Assembly: GCA_026982215.1 (NCBI GenBank)
Contig: JALSHN010000049.1
Span: 1-5,671, forward strand
Reading direction: 5' to 3'
Length of the DNA: 5,671 nt
Source of the DNA: Gammaproteobacteria bacterium
Lineage (GTDB): Bacteria; Pseudomonadota; Gammaproteobacteria; S012-40
The number at the start of each line of letters is the position of its first letter. The first letter of the stretch is position 1. A program made the position numbers and the translations under genes. Shown here one piece after another: positions 1 through 3,275 of the stretch. The notes under the pieces were generated by a model. It had not been told where the DNA came from. It saw only the letters and a list, made by a program, of their open reading frames with translations, and did not search any database.

Positions 1-103
1 AGATGTCGGCCCCGAGATATTCGGTCCCGGTCACCGGCCGGCAAACACCGTGATCGTCACCGGTGGTCTTGGCGCTACGACCGACCACGGTACCCGTCAC
101 CTC
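1..103 (-). repeat. First middle-region (M) repeat of CsoS2, partial
   Basis: Residues 252-285 contain VTGT, a TTG segment, a single cysteine (C272) and VTGTEYLG. This is the spacing of VTG and Cys motifs typical of CsoS2 M-repeats, which contact shell hexamers. The window edge cuts this first copy, so the total number of M-repeats cannot be counted. Confidence 0.82.
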
Positions 104-856
104 CTGGCCACGCAGGGTCTCGCTGACCCCCACCTTCCAGTAGGCATCCGGGGCTTTGTCGCCTTTGTCCTCTTTCTTGCGCTGGCGCTGACGCCCCACC
201 GGCGCGGAGCGCTTTTCACCGGCCGCTCCCCGCTGACTGCGCTGGGCGCGCAACACCTTGGCCAACTCACGCCCGGACAGCTGTGGATTGACCGCACGCG
301 CCGTCTGCGCCGCGCTCACCCCCTGACCGGTGATGCCGGCCTTGCCCCGCGAGGACATGGCACGGCGCCGGGCCAAGGACGCCGCCCGCGCAGGGCTCAT
401 GTTGACCTTCTGCACAGCCGGCTTGGGCGGAGTGACGACGGGACGCGACGACGGCGCGGAGGCGGGGGCCGCCACCGAGGCCACATCGGCCTCCTTCCGA
501 CAACCACAATCACAGCCGCCCTTGTCAGGACGGGCACTCCGCTTCGCCGCCTCGCGCACCACCTCACTGCGCACCCGGTCGGCGATGGTGATCCCGGCCT
601 TGCCCTTGGCCGCCATGGCACGGCGGCGGGCCAGCGAGGCAGCGCGACCGACGGGCGGCTTCACAGTAGCCGGGCGAGCCGCAGCGGGCGCCTGAGTGGC
701 CTGTGCCACCGGCCGCGCGCTCGCCGTGGGGCGGGCGGGCGCTGCTTGAGCAGCCGCTGCCTGCAGGCCGGCCTTGCCGTGCGACGATAGGGCCCGTCGG
801 CGAGCCAGGGCAGCCTGCCGGGCGCTGCCCGCGGAATTGTTTGCAGTCGTGGCCAT
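1..856 (-). CDS. csoS2: Carboxysome scaffold protein CsoS2, N-terminal part (3' end beyond window)
   Basis: CsoS2 is the intrinsically disordered scaffold of alpha-carboxysomes: its N-terminal repeats bind RuBisCO and its middle and C-terminal regions bind shell proteins. I translated the minus strand from the ATG at 856 and found 285 open codons running off the window. Residues 12-30, 71-89 and 156-174 carry the N-repeat core ARxA.LARRRA(L/M)...GKAG, and residues 194-213 hold a weaker fourth copy. The linkers are rich in Ala, Pro, Arg and Ser, with a CDCGC cluster at 115-119. From about residue 240 the text changes to YWKVGVSETLRG followed by VTGT, C272 and VTGTEYLG, which is the start of the middle region. 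The start is supported by GAAGGG six bases upstream. A GTG directly before the ATG is a possible alternative. The gene lies 78 bp downstream of cbbS, the usual order in cso operons. The rest of the middle region and the C-terminal domain are not visible. Confidence 0.95.
   Translation of the reverse strand, partial: MATTANNSAGSARQAALARRRALSSHGKAGLQAAAAQAAPARPTASARPVAQATQAPAAARPATVKPPVGRAASLARRRAMAAKGKAGITIADRVRSEVVREAAKRSARPDKGGCDCGCRKEADVASVAAPASAPSSRPVVTPPKPAVQKVNMSPARAASLARRRAMSSRGKAGITGQGVSAAQTARAVNPQLSGRELAKVLRAQRSQRGAAGEKRSAPVGRQRQRKKEDKGDKAPDAYWKVGVSETLRGQEVTGTVVGRSAKTTGDDHGVCRPVTGTEYLGADI
218..823 (-). repeat. Four N-repeats of CsoS2 (RuBisCO-binding)
   Basis: The coding repeats lie at 767-823, 590-646, 335-391 and 218-277 in order of translation. 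The first three share LARRRA(L/M) followed by GKAG. Copies 2 and 3 are the closest, and share a 12-base DNA identity around CGCCGTGCCATG. The fourth copy (SGRELAKVLRAQRSQRG) keeps the basic helical pattern but has lost the LARRRA and GKAG signatures. In characterised CsoS2 proteins these short basic helices bind at the CbbL-CbbS interface. That they do so here is inferred from similarity. Confidence 0.88.
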
Positions 857-862
857 CACAAA

Positions 863-868
863 CCCTTC
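863..868 (-). promoter_or_regulatory. Ribosome-binding site of csoS2
   Basis: On the minus strand GAAGGG ends six bases before the ATG at 856. It fits translation from this ATG, and no upstream in-frame ATG is better placed. Confidence 0.6.
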
Positions 869-894
869 AATGTTTTGGTGAGCCTGCGGAACAT

Positions 895-919
895 CGCCGC
901 CCGCCGGACGCGGGCGGCG
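895..919 (-). other. Perfect 10-bp GC hairpin in the cbbS-csoS2 gap
   Basis: Bases 895-904 (CGCCGCCCGC) are the exact reverse complement of 910-919, with a five-base loop at 905-909. All ten pairs are G-C. It sits 16 bases after the cbbS stop. The minus-strand text after it (GATGTTCC...) has no T-run, so it is not a standard intrinsic terminator. A likely role is to stabilise the 3' end of a cbbLS transcript or to attenuate read-through into csoS2, which would help give the large excess of RuBisCO over scaffold. That role is inferred; the base pairing is seen directly. Confidence 0.7.
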
Positions 920-934
920 CCACCGTCCGCTTGG

Positions 935-1279
935 TTACATGCGCCCTTCGTAGACCACGAAGGCCAGGCCCTGACTCTGGGTGTAGTTGTCATACCCCAG
1001 CAGTTTCACATGGTGGTCCGGATAGGCGCGATGACAGGCCTCCAGCTCGGCCATCACCGCATTGGGATCCTGCTCGCCGAAGAAGGGCAGCTTCCACATG
1101 GTCCAGTAATGGTCGGCCGCGTTGCTGGGATGTTCGTGCTCGATAGCCGGCGTCCACCCCTGGGCCAGGATGTAGCTGATCTGACGGAACACCTCTTCCT
1201 GGCTGAGCTTGGGCAGGAAGCCGAAGGTCTCCAGGGTCGGCTTGGTCTTGTAGTCTTGAATGTCGTGCATGGAATTCAT
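935..1279 (-). CDS. cbbS: RuBisCO small subunit, form IA
   Basis: This encodes the 114-residue small subunit, which caps the CbbL octamer in the cytosolic or carboxysomal L8S8 holoenzyme and, with CbbL, forms the CsoS2-binding surface. Diagnostic family text is present: LETFGFLP at about 16-23, the AQGW..AIEHEH segment at about 39-49, YW.MWKLPFFGE at about 58-69, ELEACHRAYPDHHVK at about 78-92 and QSQGLAFVVYEG near the C-terminus. The length is normal for a form IA small subunit, without the long extensions of form IB or plant proteins. I chose the first ATG because AGAGGA lies seven bases upstream of it; the second ATG (residue 4, at 1270) would be 16 bases from that site. The gene follows cbbL by 57 bp in the same direction, so the two are almost certainly co-transcribed. 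Confidence 0.97.
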   Translation of the reverse strand: MNSMHDIQDYKTKPTLETFGFLPKLSQEEVFRQISYILAQGWTPAIEHEHPSNAADHYWTMWKLPFFGEQDPNAVMAELEACHRAYPDHHVKLLGYDNYTQSQGLAFVVYEGRM

Positions 1280-1286
1280 GGTCTTA

Positions 1287-1292
1287 TCCTCT
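1287..1292 (-). promoter_or_regulatory. Ribosome-binding site of cbbS
   Basis: AGAGGA on the minus strand lies seven bases before the ATG at 1279. This decides between two in-frame ATGs (1279 and 1270) in favour of the upstream one. Confidence 0.65.
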
Positions 1293-1336
1293 CAATGCGC
1301 TGCGGTTCGCTGGACTGTCGGCAAGCCGGACTCAGA

Positions 1337-2746
1337 TCAGATGTCCAGCTTGTCCACGGTTTCGAACTCGAACTTGATTTCCTTCCAGGTCTCCATGGCC
1401 ACCGCCAGCTCCGGGCTGTGCTGGGCGGCCTCACGCAGGATGTCACCACCCTCGCGCTCCAGGTCACGACCTTCGTTGCGCGCCTTGACACAGGCCTCCA
1501 GCGCGACACGGTTGGCGGCGGCGCCGGCGGCATTGCCCCAGGGGTGCCCCTGCGTACCCCCACCGAACTGCAGCACGGAATCGTCGCCGAAGATGGTGAC
1601 CAGCGCCGGCATGTGCCAGACATGGATACCGCCGGAAGCCACGGCGAACACGCCCGGCATGGAGCCCCAGTCCTGATCGAAGAACACACCGCGGGAGCGG
1701 TCTTCCGGCACGAAGGACTCGCGCAGCTGGTCCACGAAACCCAGCGTGGAGGCACGGTCGCCTTCCAGCTTACCCACCACGGTACCGGTGTGCAGGTGGT
1801 CACCACCGGAGAGGCGCAGACACTTGGCCAGCACACGGAAGTGGATGCCGTGCTTGGGATGGCGGTCGATGACGGCGTGCATGGCGCGATGGATGTGCAG
1901 CAGCATGCCGTTGTCACGGCACCAGTTGGCCAGACCGGTGTTGGCGGTGAAGCCGCCGGTGAGGAAGTCGTGCATGATGATGGGCATGCCCAGCTCCTTG
2001 GCGAACTCGGCACGCTTGTACATCTCCTCCGGGGTGGCGGCGGTGACGTTCAGGTAGTGACCCTTGCGCTCGCCGGTCTCGGCCTCGGCCTTCTGCACCG
2101 CCTCGGCGACGAACTCGAAACGATCGCGCCAACGCATGAACGGCTGAGAGTTGACGTTCTCGTCGTCCTTGGTGAGGTCCAGACCACCACGCAGGCACTC
2201 ATAGACGGCCCGGCCGTAGTTCTTGGCCGAGAGACCCAGCTTGGGCTTGATGGTGCAGCCCAGCATGGGGCGGCCATACTTGTTCAGGCGGTCGCGCTCG
2301 ACCTGAATACCGGCCGGCGGGCCGCCGCAGGTCTTGATGAAGGCCAGGGGAAAACGGATGTCTTCCAGACGCAGGTGGCGCAGCGCCTTGAAGCCGAACA
2401 CGTTGCCCACCAAGGAGGTCAACACGTTGACGACGGAGCCTTCCTCGAACAGATCGATGGGGTAGGCGATGAAGGCATAGAAGGACTCGGGGTCACCCGG
2501 CACGTCTTCGATGCGGTAGGCGCGACCCTTGTAGTATTCCAGGTCAGTGAGCAATTCGGACCACACCGTACTCCAGGTGCCGGTGGAAGACTCGGCGGCC
2601 ACGGCGGCAGCGACCTCTTCGCGGGGCACACCCGGCTGACCGGTGCACTTGAAGCAGGCCAGCAGGTCGGTGTCGAGCGGGACATAGTCCGGCGCCCAGT
2701 ACAACTCACGATATTCCTTAACGCCCGCTTGATATTCTTTTGCCAT
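1337..2746 (-). CDS. cbbL: RuBisCO large subunit, form IA, carboxysomal type
   Basis: This is the 469-residue catalytic subunit of ribulose-1,5-bisphosphate carboxylase/oxygenase, which fixes CO2 in the Calvin cycle. All active-site residues I checked are intact: E52, T57, W58 and N115 from the N-terminal domain; K167 in TIKPKLG; the carbamylated lysine K193 with D195 and E196 in GLDLTKDDE; H286 and R287 in LLHIHRAMH; H319; the loop-6 lysine K326 in GTVVGKLEGD; and S371 in SGGIH. (Spinach numbers are eight higher.) The C-terminus is short, ending DKLDI. Y71-Y72 keeps the tyrosine region reported to contact CsoS2 in Halothiobacillus neapolitanus. Text such as CFKCTGQ, FKALRHLRLEDIRFP and GLDLTKDDEN marks it as form IA of the carboxysomal group, close to alpha-cyanobacterial enzymes. 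AGGAG lies nine bases upstream of the ATG. cbbS and csoS2 follow downstream. Confidence 0.99.
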   Translation of the reverse strand: MAKEYQAGVKEYRELYWAPDYVPLDTDLLACFKCTGQPGVPREEVAAAVAAESSTGTWSTVWSELLTDLEYYKGRAYRIEDVPGDPESFYAFIAYPIDLFEEGSVVNVLTSLVGNVFGFKALRHLRLEDIRFPLAFIKTCGGPPAGIQVERDRLNKYGRPMLGCTIKPKLGLSAKNYGRAVYECLRGGLDLTKDDENVNSQPFMRWRDRFEFVAEAVQKAEAETGERKGHYLNVTAATPEEMYKRAEFAKELGMPIIMHDFLTGGFTANTGLANWCRDNGMLLHIHRAMHAVIDRHPKHGIHFRVLAKCLRLSGGDHLHTGTVVGKLEGDRASTLGFVDQLRESFVPEDRSRGVFFDQDWGSMPGVFAVASGGIHVWHMPALVTIFGDDSVLQFGGGTQGHPWGNAAGAAANRVALEACVKARNEGRDLEREGGDILREAAQHSPELAVAMETWKEIKFEFETVDKLDI

Positions 2747-2753
2747 CAGCTTG

Positions 2754-2760
2754 CTCTCCT
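2754..2760 (-). promoter_or_regulatory. Ribosome-binding site of cbbL
   Basis: The minus strand reads AGGAGAG followed by seven bases and the ATG at 2746. This is the strongest Shine-Dalgarno match in the window, as expected for a very highly made protein. Confidence 0.8.
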
Positions 2761-2872
2761 AACGATATGACAGTGAAGGTTGAACGAAGAGGGCACACTC
2801 CTCACAAAAAGGAAGGTCTTTACGGTGCACCACGAACTGCTTGAGCTTGGATGAATTCTCCCCCGCCCAAAG

Positions 2873-2901
2873 ATTAAAGTACAGTTAATAATTTTAATTA
2901 A
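2873..2901 (-). promoter_or_regulatory. Candidate sigma70-type promoter for cbbLS-csoS2
   Basis: On the minus strand a -10-like TTTAAT (2873-2878, five of six to TATAAT) is preceded at 17 bases by a weak -35 TTAATT (2896-2901, three of six to TTGACA). A poor -35 fits a promoter that depends on an activator such as CbbR, whose candidate sites overlap it. The predicted start would be near 2866, giving a leader of about 120 nt before cbbL. That leader (2747-2866) holds the cbbL ribosome-binding site and a small palindrome GGTGCACC (2824-2831). I see no convincing riboswitch or attenuator in it. Confidence 0.45.
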
Positions 2902-2920
2902 ATCATTTAACCATCATTAA
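2885..2920 (-). promoter_or_regulatory. Cluster of CbbR-like operator sites
   Basis: Within an AT-rich island three 13-base sites fit the LysR-type pattern TNA-N7-TNA (T-N11-A core). On the minus strand these are TTA-N7-TTA at 2908-2920, TTA-N7-TAA at 2898-2910 and TTA-N7-TAA at 2885-2897. The first two share a half-site. CbbR, the LysR-type activator of cbb operons, binds such sites upstream of cbbL and overlapping the -35 region. The match is to a loose AT-rich consensus, so some may be chance. The cbbR gene is not in the window. Confidence 0.5.
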
Positions 2921-2939
2921 ATCACACCCTGCCTCGGCT

Positions 2940-3266
2940 TCAGTCCCGAAACTTCACCAAGCGGGCGACCTGGATATCGGACACGAACATCACCCCTGAA
3001 TGATTGTTGAAAAACGGCGTGAAGCCTTCGAGGATGGGCTGCACCAGCTCTTCCGGGACGGCGACGATGATCATGATGAGCACATCGTCCTCATTGAACA
3101 TCAGATGGCCGGCATGGAAGCCGTGGCTGCCCTTCCCCGAAAGGTTATTGACGATGGTATAGCCTTTCACCCCGGCTCGATCCAGGAGATCGGTGGCGAA
3201 CTTGCGGTGCTCCCCTTGGAGGATGATCTCCAGTTTCTTGATGGAAGTCAGGTTCAGGTCGTTCAT
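2940..3266 (-). CDS. cpII: PII-like signalling protein of the carboxysome-associated CPII type
   Basis: This 108-residue protein has the PII ferredoxin-like layout: strand 1 KKLEIILQ (10-17), a helix to about residue 32, strand 2 KGYTIVNN (34-41), a T-loop-like segment (about 42-60), strand 3 VLIMIIVAV (62-70), helix 2 (about 71-83), and strand 4 with HSGVMFVSDIQVAR (89-102). Classical PII T-loop tyrosine 51 is absent, so uridylylation is unlikely; the loop instead has H48, H51 and H54 with GKG at 44-46. No C-terminal CGPxGC redox loop of SbtB type is present. The CPII protein of Thiomonas intermedia, a carboxysome-associated PII-like protein, is known to bind ADP or AMP and bicarbonate. The same ligands are inferred here. 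I chose the ATG at 3266 because it forms ATGA with the dabA stop and has GGAGG four bases upstream. A longer start at 3329 has no homologous residues. It probably regulates the DabA step. Confidence 0.87.
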   Translation of the reverse strand: MNDLNLTSIKKLEIILQGEHRKFATDLLDRAGVKGYTIVNNLSGKGSHGFHAGHLMFNEDDVLIMIIVAVPEELVQPILEGFTPFFNNHSGVMFVSDIQVARLVKFRD

Positions 3267-3275
3267 GATGCCTCC
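3263..3275 (-). promoter_or_regulatory. ATGA overlap and ribosome-binding site coupling dabA to cpII
   Basis: The TGA of dabA (3265-3263) and the ATG of cpII (3266-3264) overlap as ATGA. A GGAGG at 3271-3275, inside the last codons of dabA, lies four bases before the ATG. The arrangement implies coupled translation and one shared transcript. Confidence 0.85.

Noticed and set aside
50..790. A 246-codon plus-strand open frame at the window start
   Set aside because: It is antisense to csoS2, whose N-repeats and M-repeat are unmistakable on the minus strand. The plus-strand product is low-complexity Arg, Gly and Ala text.
895..919. Reading the hairpin as an intrinsic terminator
   Set aside because: There is no T-run after the stem on the minus strand, and csoS2 begins directly downstream with its own ribosome-binding site.
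2310..2316. Alanine at CbbL residue 145 (GPPAGI) where many RuBisCOs have His
   Set aside because: This position also varies in other forms (Asn or Thr are known), and all catalytic residues are intact, so it is ordinary variation.
875..2770. A 631-codon open frame on the plus strand, antisense to cbbL and cbbS
   Set aside because: It lies exactly over highly conserved RuBisCO genes in the opposite direction. Its protein is rich in Gly, Val, His and Gln with no recognisable domain. It is explained by GC-rich codon use leaving few antisense stops.
2824..2831. Palindrome GGTGCACC in the cbbL leader
   Set aside because: It is only eight bases long and unsupported by neighbouring pairing, so it could easily occur by chance. 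It is mentioned within the promoter entry only.
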